Origin: Labilithrix sp.
Lineage (GTDB): Bacteria > Myxococcota > Polyangia > Polyangiales > Polyangiaceae
Length of the DNA stretch: 49,312 nucleotides
Direction: 5' to 3'
NCBI GenBank assembly: GCA_028287035.1
Contig: JAQBQL010000251.1
Coordinates: 1-49,312, forward strand
The position numbers were made by a program, and so were the translations under genes. Shown piece by piece: positions 1 to 8,427 of the stretch. The notes under the pieces are model-generated. The model searched no databases and had not been told where the DNA came from. It saw only the letters and a program-made list of their open reading frames with translations. Numbering within the stretch: the stretch's first letter is position 1; the number at the start of each line of letters is the position of its first letter.

Positions 1-2336
1 TCCCAGCCGTTCGTGCGGTGGACCGTGAACGCGCCGGCATTGGCGCCGTCGAGGCGAACGCGCACCGTCGTCGTCCCTTCCTGCGCGGTCCGCACGACGA
101 GATGGCCCTTCTTGCCGAGGACGAGGCCCTTCGCGACGAACGACTCGAACTTGCCGACCGCGATCCGGCGGCCGCCGTCGAACATGTCGCGCGTCGGCTC
201 GAGCGGATCGGGGAGGACGCGCATGTCGGTCCAGCCGTTCTGCGGCTGCTGGAAGACGTAGCCCGCGTGCTTCTCGCTCACGAGATCGGCGACGTCGATC
301 TCGAGGCGGATCTTCTCGGGCGGGACGCCGTCGAAGGCCTTCGGCTGCTGCCAGCGCATGGCGTCGCCGGTGTTCAGGAGCGACCAGTTCGCCTTGTAGA
401 CGTTCTGCTCGTAGCCGCCGCAGATCACGTTTCCCTCGACGGGGAAGCGCTTCAGCACGTCGTCCGCGAACCACACCGGGAGGATCCCCCACCACGTCGG
501 GAAGATCGCGAGGACGTCCGGGCGCTCCTCGGCGGGGATCCGCTCGATGAGCTCGAGGCTCGCCGGCAAGCCATGCACGCCGGCGCGCGCGAACGGCAGC
601 CCGCGGTATCCGCCGAGGCCGATGATGTCGAGGCCGGGGAGATCCGATTCGTAGAGGATCGCGCCCGCGTCGCCGACGAGGACGCGGCGCGGCTGCAGCT
701 TGGCGAGGTACTTCCCGAGCGTGAGGTGCTGGTCGCGGATGTTCCGCGACGCCCGGCCGAAGAACCACTTCTGGTCACGCATCTTGGGCACCTGGTGGTC
801 CCAGGCGAACAGCACCGCGAGCCCGACGAGCAGGCCGCGCACGGGGCGGAGATGGAGGACCGCCGCCGCGAGCGCGCCGCCGGCGAGCGCGAGCAGCCAC
901 GGGAGACGGAACGACGGGACGTCGCCCGCCGGACGCGTGAGCACGCCGATCACCTGGACCGCGAGCGCCCCGAGCACGATGGTCGACGCGATCCCCGGAT
1001 ACGCCCGCGCGCCGAGCCCATGGGCACGAGCACGGTGACGGAGCGACACGGAGACGCCGAGCGTCGCGAGCACGAGGAGCCACGCCACGGCGGGCATCAC
1101 GTACCGCTCGTTCTGCCAGCGCACCTGTCCGTTGAAGGCGACGACGACCACCCACATGACGATCTGCGCCCAGAGCACGATCGCGAGCCGGCGCGTCCGC
1201 GCGAACGTGAGCGGAAGCAGCGCGAGCACGAGCGGCACGACCCCCGCCCACCAGGCGGTGCGCGCGAGGTGCTGGAGCGGATTCTTCGCGCCCCAGCCCT
1301 CGGGAACGAGCTCGCTCAGGCGCTCGCCCTCGATGCTCGCGAAGTGGTAGTCGAGGTTGCGCAGCACCGCGTAGCGCGCGTTGCCGAGCCAGTCGTCGAG
1401 CTTGGCCTCGCTCGTCATGTACGGGTTGTTGAGGGCAAGCTTCACGATCGCGCCGTTCGCGCTCCACTCGCCGGTGAACGCGTGGTTCGCGAACGTCTGC
1501 GCCGCGAGCAGCAGCACGCCGGGGAGCGCGACGCGGAGGAGGATGCCGACCATCCGCCAGGGGCCGAAGCGGCGATGCGCGAGCGCTGCGGCGACGCCGA
1601 AGATCCCGAGCGTGGCGGCGGCCTCGGGACGCGTCGTGACGAGCAGGCCACCGACGAGCCCGAGGGTCCACGCGCTCCTACCGACGCGCGCCGACGAGTG
1701 CGAGGTCCCGGCGCGCTCCTCGACGCGCAGCCAGGCGACGAGCGCCAGCGACCACGCGCCGAGGAAGAAGGCGACCTCCATCCCGCTCCACAAGGACCAC
1801 GTGAGCGCGCCCACGCCGAGGAGCACCGGGGGCAGCAGGTACGAGGAGAGACGGCCCCAGTCGTCGTGAGCATCCTCGACGAGGAGGCGCCGTACCGCGA
1901 GCAGCGTGCCGAACACGCAGACCGCGGCGAGCACCGCGGCCCACTTCATCAGGTCGCGCCCCGTGAAGCCGACGAGCCAGCCGGCGGCGAGCACGAACGG
2001 ATAGGTGAGGCTCGTGTTACCTGAGGAGTAGCCGTTGCCCACGGTCCACTCGAACGGATGGCCGAGGGCGGTCGCACGCGCGTAGTCGAAGTGGATGAAG
2101 ACGTCGTCGAGCGGCGCGCTCCACTCGCCGCCCGTCTGCTTCAGCATGTAGCCGTAGAACGAGCGGCCGGACGCGAGCGTCGAGACCGCCGCCCAGAGCA
2201 CGTACAGCGCGGGGTCGAGCCGCACGAGCAGCTGCCGCAGCGGGCGAAGCCCTGCGAACAGGGGAGCGAGGGGCAGACCGGCGTTGCGGAACACGGCGTA
2301 CGGGCGCTCCTTCGGGGCGCGCCGCGCTTCTACCAT
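1..2336 (-). CDS. GT39/ArnT-like polytopic membrane protein, 3' end cut by window edge
   Basis: The reverse frame from ATG at 2336 stays open to the left edge, giving about 778 residues without a stop. After a short basic N-terminus it has many hydrophobic helices. An early loop (near residue 80) carries the acidic motif APLDDVFIHFDYAR followed by GNGYSSGNTS, typical of GT-C fold, dolichyl-phosphate-mannose-transferase-like enzymes that transfer sugars from polyprenyl carriers on the periplasmic side. Later motifs, including VGDAGAI and LGGYRGLPFARAG and a soluble C-terminal domain, match the complete paralogue at 25581-27587 along its whole length. By that comparison only a few tens of residues are missing. 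It diverges from the TonB receptor with 44 bases between starts. The family is a known membrane glycosyltransferase-like group; donor and acceptor cannot be read from the sequence. Confidence 0.85.
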   Translation of the reverse strand, partial: MVEARRAPKERPYAVFRNAGLPLAPLFAGLRPLRQLLVRLDPALYVLWAAVSTLASGRSFYGYMLKQTGGEWSAPLDDVFIHFDYARATALGHPFEWTVGNGYSSGNTSLTYPFVLAAGWLVGFTGRDLMKWAAVLAAVCVFGTLLAVRRLLVEDAHDDWGRLSSYLLPPVLLGVGALTWSLWSGMEVAFFLGAWSLALVAWLRVEERAGTSHSSARVGRSAWTLGLVGGLLVTTRPEAAATLGIFGVAAALAHRRFGPWRMVGILLRVALPGVLLLAAQTFANHAFTGEWSANGAIVKLALNNPYMTSEAKLDDWLGNARYAVLRNLDYHFASIEGERLSELVPEGWGAKNPLQHLARTAWWAGVVPLVLALLPLTFARTRRLAIVLWAQIVMWVVVVAFNGQVRWQNERYVMPAVAWLLVLATLGVSVSLRHRARAHGLGARAYPGIASTIVLGALAVQVIGVLTRPAGDVPSFRLPWLLALAGGALAAAVLHLRPVRGLLVGLAVLFAWDHQVPKMRDQKWFFGRASRNIRDQHLTLGKYLAKLQPRRVLVGDAGAILYESDLPGLDIIGLGGYRGLPFARAGVHGLPASLELIERIPAEERPDVLAIFPTWWGILPVWFADDVLKRFPVEGNVICGGYEQNVYKANWSLLNTGDAMRWQQPKAFDGVPPEKIRLEIDVADLVSEKHAGYVFQQPQNGWTDMRVLPDPLEPTRDMFDGGRRIAVGKFESFVAKGLVLGKKGHLVVRTAQEGTTTVRVRLDGANAGAFTVHRTNGW

Positions 2337-2380
2337 GCCCCCGTGCAGATCGACTGTGTTAGCGTTCCGCGCGCGACGCG

Positions 2381-5005
2381 ATGGCTGCCCGAGTCCGCCC
2401 GACCACGAGGAGTGCCCGCTGGGCCACCGGTCTTGCGTGTCTCGTCGGTGCTGCGCTCGGGCCCACGCTCGCGGCCGGCGATGCGCGCGCCGACGAGCCG
2501 GCTCCCGCCATTCCGGTGATCACGCCGCCCGTCGTGAAGAAGGACGAAGGCGCGGCGTACCCCGCGCAGGCGATCGCCGACAAGGTGACGGGCCCGGTCA
2601 CGGTCACGGTCGTCGTCGAGATCGGCGAGAACGGGATCGTCCAGAACGCGGACGTGCAGACGCCGGCCGGCCATGGGTTCGACGAGGCGGCGGTCGAGGC
2701 GGCGCTCAAGGTCGAGTACGAGCCCGCGAAGCGGAACGGCAAGCCGGTCGCCGCGAAGATCCTCCACAAGTACGTCTTCGCGCCGCCCGCCTCGCGCCTC
2801 GTCGGCCGCATCGCCACCGAGCGCGGCAAGCGCGACGCGCCGCTCGAGGGAGCCACGATCACGCTGAGCGGCGCGGGCGGCGAGTCGTTCGAGGGAACCG
2901 CCACCGCCGACGGCAGCTACCGCATCGACGACCTGCCGGCCGGGACCTACCACGTCGTCGTGCGCGCGGCGGGCTACGCCGAGCAGGCGTACGACCAGGA
3001 GCTCGGCGCCGGAGAAGAGGCGAAGGTCGACGTTCGCCTCACGGCGACGCCCCCCGCCGAGACGCCGAAGAAGCCCGGCGAGGAGGACGTCGCCGAGGTG
3101 CAGGTGAAGGGCAGTCGCCCGCCGCGCGAGGTGGTGAAGCGCACCCTCGAGCAGCGCGAGCTGTCGCGCATCCCGGGCACGAACGGCGACGCCCTCCGCG
3201 CGATCCAGAACCTCCCCGGCGTCGCGCGGCCGCCCGCCATCGCGGGCCTCCTCATCGTGCGCGGCGCGAGCCCGAACGAGACGAACATCTACGTCGACGG
3301 CAGCCTGATCCCGCTCGTCTACCACTTCGGCGGCCTCTCCAGCGTCATCCCCACGGAGATGATCGAGAAGCTCGACGTCTACCCCGGCAACTTCAGCACG
3401 TATTACGGGCGGGTCACCGGGGCGATCGTCGACGTGGGCGTGAAGGATCCGAAGGTCCAGAAGGACAAGGGCATCCACGGCCTCGCGCAGGCCGACCTCA
3501 TCGACGCGCGCGTGCTCGCCGAGGGTCCCGTCGCGAACACCGGATGGAAGTTCTCGGTCGCCGGGCGGCGGTCGTACGTCGACCTCTGGCTGAAGCCCGT
3601 GCTCACGAAGGCCGGCGCCGGCGTCACCACCGCCCCCGTCTATTACGACTACCAGGCGATGCTCCAGAAGGACTGGGGCGGCGGGAAGCACTCGGTCCGC
3701 TTCTTCTTCTTCGGCTCCGACGATCGCCTTCAGATCCTCACGCGCACGGTCAACGCGTCGGCGCCCGCCGCGGCCGGCGACATCACGCTCGGCACCGCCT
3801 TCTATCGCCTCCAGGCGCGGTATCTCGGCAAGCTGAGCGAGGACACCGAGGTCCGCCTGACCGCGGCGGTCGGAAAGGACGCGATCGATTTCGCGATCGG
3901 CGACAACTTCTTCAAGCTGACGACGTACCCGGTGAATCCGCGCGCCGAGCTCTCGCAGCGGCTCGGCGCCGGCCTCCGCAACAACGTCGGCCTCGACGTC
4001 TACTACTCGCCGTACACGGTCGACCTCCGCCTGCCGCCGCCGCCGCGCCCCGGTCAGCCGCCGGCCGGCCCGTTCGGCGCGCAGCCGCCGCTGCAGGTCT
4101 CGCAGAACGGCGCGGTGTACCGGCCCGCGATCTACGACGAGGTGGAGCTGACGCCCTTCGCCGGCACGCGCATCGTGCCGGGCGTTCGCCTCGACTACGC
4201 GAAGGACACGAAGGCATGGGACGTCCAGCCCCGCGTCGTCGTCCGGCAGGACCTTCATCGCGACTTTCCGCGCACCACCCTGAAGGGCGGCATCGGGCGG
4301 TTCGCGCAGCCGCCGCAGCCCCAGGAGACCAACCGGGTCTTCGGCCAGGCCGGCCTCGTGTCGAACATCGCGTACCACTACGGCGGCGGCGTCGAGCAGG
4401 AGCTCACGAAGCAGGTCGAGGTCTCGCTCGAGGGCTTCTTCCGCCAGTACGATCAGCGCGTCGTGCAGAACCTCGGTAACGTCGGCGAGGGCCGCGCGTT
4501 CGGGCTCGAGACGCTCCTCCGCTACAAGCCCGACGACCGGTTCTTCGGCTTCCTGGCGTACACGCTGTCGCGCAGCGTGCGGAAGGACGGGCCGGGTGAG
4601 CCGGAGCGGCTCTTTCCGTTCGACCAGACGCACATCCTCACGGCGGTCGGCAGCTACCGGCTCGGCAACGGCTGGGAGATCGGCGCGCGCTTCCGGTACG
4701 TGTCGGGCAGCCTCGTCACGCCGCAGACCTATGGCTTCTACGACGCGACCATCGGCTCGTACGTGCCGCTCGCCGGCTACCCGCCGAACACCCAGCGGAA
4801 CCCGCCGTTCCACCAGCTCGACGTGCGCATCGACAAGTCGTGGCAGGTGACGCCCGCCTTCAAGGTGTCGGCGTACCTCGACGTCTACAACGCGTACAAC
4901 CAGAGCAACGTCGAAGGCGTCAGCTACAACTACAACTACACGCTGAGCACCAACGCCTCGGGTCTGCCGATCCTCCCGAGCATCGGCCTGCGGGGTGAGC
5001 TGTGA
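2381..5005 (+). CDS. TonB-dependent outer-membrane receptor with N-terminal TonB C-terminal-like domain
   Basis: This 874-residue protein begins with a signal peptide (about 1-37, ending ARADE). Residues about 50-132 look like the C-terminal domain of the energy transducer TonB (AYPAQAIADKVTGPVTV, then VEAALKVEYEPA). Residues about 136-222 form a carboxypeptidase-regulatory-like beta sandwich. A plug domain follows, about 240-370 (LRAIQNLPGVARPP, LIVRGASPNETNIYVDG, YPGNFSTYYGRVTG). The rest is a 22-strand-type beta barrel rich in alternating aromatic residues, ending IGLRGEL, so the last residue is Leu rather than the usual aromatic. Such receptors move large or scarce substrates across the outer membrane using proton-motive force. 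The ligand is unknown. The stop codon overlaps the GTG of the next lipoprotein gene by 4 bases, suggesting translational coupling and a joint function. Confidence 0.9.
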   Translation: MAARVRPTTRSARWATGLACLVGAALGPTLAAGDARADEPAPAIPVITPPVVKKDEGAAYPAQAIADKVTGPVTVTVVVEIGENGIVQNADVQTPAGHGFDEAAVEAALKVEYEPAKRNGKPVAAKILHKYVFAPPASRLVGRIATERGKRDAPLEGATITLSGAGGESFEGTATADGSYRIDDLPAGTYHVVVRAAGYAEQAYDQELGAGEEAKVDVRLTATPPAETPKKPGEEDVAEVQVKGSRPPREVVKRTLEQRELSRIPGTNGDALRAIQNLPGVARPPAIAGLLIVRGASPNETNIYVDGSLIPLVYHFGGLSSVIPTEMIEKLDVYPGNFSTYYGRVTGAIVDVGVKDPKVQKDKGIHGLAQADLIDARVLAEGPVANTGWKFSVAGRRSYVDLWLKPVLTKAGAGVTTAPVYYDYQAMLQKDWGGGKHSVRFFFFGSDDRLQILTRTVNASAPAAAGDITLGTAFYRLQARYLGKLSEDTEVRLTAAVGKDAIDFAIGDNFFKLTTYPVNPRAELSQRLGAGLRNNVGLDVYYSPYTVDLRLPPPPRPGQPPAGPFGAQPPLQVSQNGAVYRPAIYDEVELTPFAGTRIVPGVRLDYAKDTKAWDVQPRVVVRQDLHRDFPRTTLKGGIGRFAQPPQPQETNRVFGQAGLVSNIAYHYGGGVEQELTKQVEVSLEGFFRQYDQRVVQNLGNVGEGRAFGLETLLRYKPDDRFFGFLAYTLSRSVRKDGPGEPERLFPFDQTHILTAVGSYRLGNGWEIGARFRYVSGSLVTPQTYGFYDATIGSYVPLAGYPPNTQRNPPFHQLDVRIDKSWQVTPAFKVSAYLDVYNAYNQSNVEGVSYNYNYTLSTNASGLPILPSIGLRGEL

Positions 5006-6081
5006 AGACGAAGCTCGGTCTGGTCGTCGTCGTCGCGCTGGCCGTCGCGGCGGCGCTGTTCGCGTGCGGGACCCAGGGCTTCGACCCGATCAGCAAGGTC
5101 GACAGCGTGCGCCTCTTCGTGGTCGGCGCCGACAAGCCGTACGCGCGGAACGGCGACACCGTCACGCTCCAGGCGCTGTGGACCGACGGGCGACGTGACC
5201 GTGCTCGCCAGGCGAAGCTGTACTGGATCCCGATCCTCTGCCTGAACCCGCGTGACGATCTCTACTACCTCTGCTTCGCCAACCCCGGTGACGCGACGAA
5301 CCAGGCCGGCGCGACCCGCCTCATCCCGCTCGGGCCGCTCGCCGACGCCGGTGCCGCGGGCGGGGCCGATGCGGGCGCGCCGGGCGGTAACCCGTTCGCG
5401 GGCATTCCCACCGGCGTGGATCTCGGGCCCTTGCTGCCCCAGGGCGACCGCTTCACCTTCCAGCTCCCGAACGACGCGGTGCAGCCGCGCGAGGGCTCCG
5501 ATCCATACGGCCTCGCGGTGATCTTCAACGTGCTCTGCGCGGGCCGGCTCGAGTTCGCCGCGCGCGACCCGAACGGCGGGGCGCAGCAGGTCCCGGTGCG
5601 CTGCACCGATGAAAATGGAGTCCAGCTGCCGCCGAGCGATTACGTGATCGGCGTCTCGCGCGTGTACGCGTGGGACGTGCGCACCAACGCGAACCCGAAC
5701 ATCGAGAAGCTCACCTTCGAGGGCAAGGACGTCGACCTAGCGGCCGGCATCACCGTCGAGCGCTGCACGGCCGCCAAGGAGGCCGACTGCAAGGAGAACA
5801 AGCTCGACGTGCGCGTGTCCGACGACAGCTGGGAGGAAAACCCCGCCGACGTCACGCGCGACGGCCCCCTGCACGAGCAGATCTGGGCCGACTACTACGC
5901 CGACATCGGCAAGATCGACGACGGCGCGCGCCTCCTCTTCGAGACCAGCGAGGGGCGGCTCACCGATACCGAGAACGTGTTCCGCGCGCCGCCCGACGTC
6001 GTCGACGGGACCCTGTGGGTGGTGGTGCACGACAACCGCGGCGGCTCCTCGTGGCGCACGGTTCCGCTGCACGTGCGCTGA
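5002..6081 (+). CDS. Predicted lipoprotein coupled to the TonB-dependent receptor
   Basis: The GTG start at 5002 overlaps the receptor stop in a GTGA tetranucleotide. The 359-residue product has a textbook lipoprotein leader, a basic MKTK n-region then a hydrophobic stretch ending LFAC, with Cys22 as the probable lipidated residue. The mature part has no family that I recognise. It opens with an Ig-like segment (VDSVRLFVVGADKPYARNGD) and contains a Gly/Ala-rich linker near residues 112-135. Several Cys residues occur as separated pairs that could form disulfides in the periplasm or at the surface. It ends with another beta-rich segment (GTLWVVVHDNRGG). Its position suggests it is the outer-membrane lipoprotein partner of the receptor, as in many receptor-lipoprotein pairs, but that is an inference from gene order. 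Confidence 0.8.
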   Translation: MKTKLGLVVVVALAVAAALFACGTQGFDPISKVDSVRLFVVGADKPYARNGDTVTLQALWTDGRRDRARQAKLYWIPILCLNPRDDLYYLCFANPGDATNQAGATRLIPLGPLADAGAAGGADAGAPGGNPFAGIPTGVDLGPLLPQGDRFTFQLPNDAVQPREGSDPYGLAVIFNVLCAGRLEFAARDPNGGAQQVPVRCTDENGVQLPPSDYVIGVSRVYAWDVRTNANPNIEKLTFEGKDVDLAAGITVERCTAAKEADCKENKLDVRVSDDSWEENPADVTRDGPLHEQIWADYYADIGKIDDGARLLFETSEGRLTDTENVFRAPPDVVDGTLWVVVHDNRGGSSWRTVPLHVR

Positions 6082-6149
6082 TCGTCGGCGTTTCACGGCC
6101 GGGGACTGGCAGCCCGCGAGGCTTCGGGGCATGCTCATGTCTTCTCTTC

Positions 6150-7238
6150 ATGCTTACCGTGCGTGGTGTCGGCATCCTCGTTCCTCTCCTCGGCGCGCTC
6201 GCGTGCGTCGCGCTCGCGCCGGCGTGCGCGAAGACCGAGGGGCACGGCTTCTACCAGGACAAGGACTTCCAGCCGCCGTCGGTGGCGAGCTCCGATTTCG
6301 GGGGTGAGGGCGAGGGGAGCGAGGCGCCGAAGTTCGACCGCAACAACATCGTCGATACCGCGACGCTCACCGACTACCTCGCGCTCGACGCGACGCTCAT
6401 CCAAAAGTTCCTGCACCGGACGCCGTACGATCGCCCGACCTTCCTCGACACGTACCAGTCGAACGGGGTGAGGGCCGCCGACGCCATCGCACGCGCCGCG
6501 CGTACCTACCGCATCAACCCGCTCGCATTCCTCGTGGCGGCGCAGGGCACGCAGGGCCTCATCGGCGAGGTGAACTACCCGTTCCCGCCGGAGCGCGTCG
6601 AGTACGTCTTCCGGTGCGGCTGCCTCCAGGGCAGCGACTGCATGGCGGAGCTCGCCGGCTTCGACAAGCAGGTCGACTGTCTCGGTCGGCAGCTGCGCGC
6701 CGCGCTCGACCAGATCGGCACGAACGACCAGACCGACGGCGGCTGGGGCAAGGACAAGACGAGCACGACGCTCGACAACCTGAAGGTCACCCCGGGCAGC
6801 GAGGCGACCGCTGCCATCTACGACCGCAACCCGCGCGTGCAGGAGGGACAGGCGGGCGGCACGTGGTTCTTCTGGAACCTGTTCAACATCTACGCGCTCG
6901 GCGCCGATTACTCGGGCCCGATCGGCGGCGCGTCGGGCGGCGCGTGGATCGGCGACAAGTGCACGTCCGAGGCGAGCTGCGCGGACGTGGGCGAGGGCGC
7001 GATCTGCGCCACCGATTATCCGGAAGGCCTGTGCACCATCAAGTGCACCGGCGACTGCCCGAGCCTCGCCGATGCGCCCGAGGCGTTCTGCGCGGACTTC
7101 GGCGACAACGGCGGCTTCTGCCTCGCGGTGTGCAACCCGAGCTCGCCCTCCTGCCGCGACGGGTACAAGTGCGTGACGACGAAGAAGTTCGGCAGCACCG
7201 ACGTGAGCGACTCCCGCGCGACGTGCCAGGTGCAGTGA
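6150..7238 (+). CDS. Cys-rich predicted lipoprotein, possibly lysozyme-like
   Basis: The chosen ATG at 6150 gives 362 residues starting with a lipoprotein leader (MLTVRGVG, hydrophobic core, LAPAC). The frame is open further upstream, but there it overlaps the previous gene. Residues about 85-200 are helical and contain INPLAFLVAAQGTQGLI, a stretch reminiscent of bacterial lysozyme- or glucosaminidase-like helical domains; the match is by eye and weak. The C-terminal third (about 270-362) is dense in Cys (for example CADVGEGAIC, CTIKCTGDC, CNPSSPSC). This small disulfide-rich module is common at the ends of secreted myxobacterial proteins. The next gene starts within its stop codon, so the two are probably co-translated. 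Function unknown; a cell-wall or extracellular-matrix role is a guess. Confidence 0.75.
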   Translation: MLTVRGVGILVPLLGALACVALAPACAKTEGHGFYQDKDFQPPSVASSDFGGEGEGSEAPKFDRNNIVDTATLTDYLALDATLIQKFLHRTPYDRPTFLDTYQSNGVRAADAIARAARTYRINPLAFLVAAQGTQGLIGEVNYPFPPERVEYVFRCGCLQGSDCMAELAGFDKQVDCLGRQLRAALDQIGTNDQTDGGWGKDKTSTTLDNLKVTPGSEATAAIYDRNPRVQEGQAGGTWFFWNLFNIYALGADYSGPIGGASGGAWIGDKCTSEASCADVGEGAICATDYPEGLCTIKCTGDCPSLADAPEAFCADFGDNGGFCLAVCNPSSPSCRDGYKCVTTKKFGSTDVSDSRATCQVQ

Positions 7239-8362
7239 CGCCGGGCGGGCCCGCCACGTGCTCCGGGCCGGTCGTCGCGCGACGTGCGCTCGTCGTTGGC
7301 ATGGTCGCGGTCGTGCTCGGGGCCGCATGGGCATGCTCGGCCGAGATCCCGGCCGCGGATCCGACGCCGCCAGTCGCGACGCCCGGGCGCGATGCTTCAG
7401 CGCAGCCGGCCGACGCCATGCCGGCCGACGACGCGCCGGCTCCGGCCGTCTGCGTCAGCACCTTCGTGACCTCGCCCGACTGCTCCATGCCGACCGTCGT
7501 GCCTGGATGTGCGAATGGCATGTGTCGCATCCCGCATGGCTGCTTCGTCATGGGCTCGCCGGCGTGCGAGCCCGGGCGCGGCGCGTACAGCGAGAACGAG
7601 TTGCAGGTCACCCTCGCGCACGACTTCCTGATTGGCCAGTACGAGGTGACCCAGGCCGAGTGGGTTGCCGCTGGCTTTACGAATCCCTCACGGGTCGACC
7701 ATCCGGCTGTCGGCGGTGCTTCCGGGGATTGCTCGGGACCAAACTGTCCTGTCGGGCACGCGAACTGGTACGAGGCGGCCGCGTTCGCGAACCGTCGCTC
7801 GGAACGTGAGGGGCTGCCTGCCTGCTACGCGCTGGACGGGTGTGCGGGCCAGGTCGGCGCGGGTCTACGCTGCGCCACCGTGGGCGTCACGGCAAAGGCC
7901 GTCTACGAGTGCACGGGGTACCGGCTGCCCTCGGAAGCGGAATGGGAGTATGCGGCACGTGCGGGCACGAGATCGGCTTCCTACGGCGGGAGCAATCACG
8001 TCGAGGGTATCGCGTGCGAGCGCGAGGAGAGCCTGGATCCCATCGCGTGGTATTGCATCAACGGCGGCACCTTGAGCCACCCGATTGGCAAGAAGCTCTC
8101 CAATCCGTGGGGCCTGTTCGACATCCTCGGTAATGTCGAGGAATGGACGAGCGACTACTTCGACGGGCTCGGCTACGGAGCCGAACCGCTCGTGGACCCG
8201 GTCGGTGGATGGGACCGTGACGCGGGAGTCGTCGAAGCGAGGACCACGCGTGGCGGCGTGTTCGCCTCCCCACCCGCCGTGGTGCGCGCGAGTGCTCGCT
8301 TCGGGCACGAGCCGTTCGTCTCCGGGCCCGGCTTGCGGCTCGCACGTACGCTGGCGCCCTGA
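7235..8362 (+). CDS. SUMF1/FGE-fold lipoprotein, probably not a formylglycine generator
   Basis: The GTG at 7235 overlaps the upstream stop (GTGA) and gives 375 residues with an RR-containing n-region and a leader ending WAC; an internal ATG at 7301 is a shorter alternative without the charged segment. After a Pro/Ala/Asp-rich linker comes the formylglycine-generating-enzyme-sulfatase domain: IPHGCFVMGSPACEPG, FLIGQYEVTQAEW, GYRLPSEAEWEYAARAG, LFDILGNVEEWTSDYF and a final RGGVF to GLRLAR. The fold is clear. However, the two catalytic cysteines that follow the RGGS motif in true FGE are absent and the terminal GFRC element reads GLRLA. It is therefore probably a non-catalytic or differently acting secreted SUMF1 protein. 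A second one lies at 13169-14062. Confidence 0.85.
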   Translation: MTPGGPATCSGPVVARRALVVGMVAVVLGAAWACSAEIPAADPTPPVATPGRDASAQPADAMPADDAPAPAVCVSTFVTSPDCSMPTVVPGCANGMCRIPHGCFVMGSPACEPGRGAYSENELQVTLAHDFLIGQYEVTQAEWVAAGFTNPSRVDHPAVGGASGDCSGPNCPVGHANWYEAAAFANRRSEREGLPACYALDGCAGQVGAGLRCATVGVTAKAVYECTGYRLPSEAEWEYAARAGTRSASYGGSNHVEGIACEREESLDPIAWYCINGGTLSHPIGKKLSNPWGLFDILGNVEEWTSDYFDGLGYGAEPLVDPVGGWDRDAGVVEARTTRGGVFASPPAVVRASARFGHEPFVSGPGLRLARTLAP

Positions 8363-8427
8363 CTCACTCCAGGTGTCGCGGGATGCGGTGCGAATGATCG
8401 CTGACGCGCTCCGGCCCCAGGTTTGCA

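Noticed and set aside
18..2024. Long forward open frame of 668 codons at the left edge
   Set aside because: Low-complexity Arg/Glu/Asp/His sequence without motifs; it is antisense to the GT39-like gene whose reading frame has clear family motifs.
2330..4813. Reverse open frame of 827 codons opposite the TonB receptor
   Set aside because: Antisense shadow created by third-position G/C bias; composition is Arg/Asp/Leu/Val-rich with no domain.
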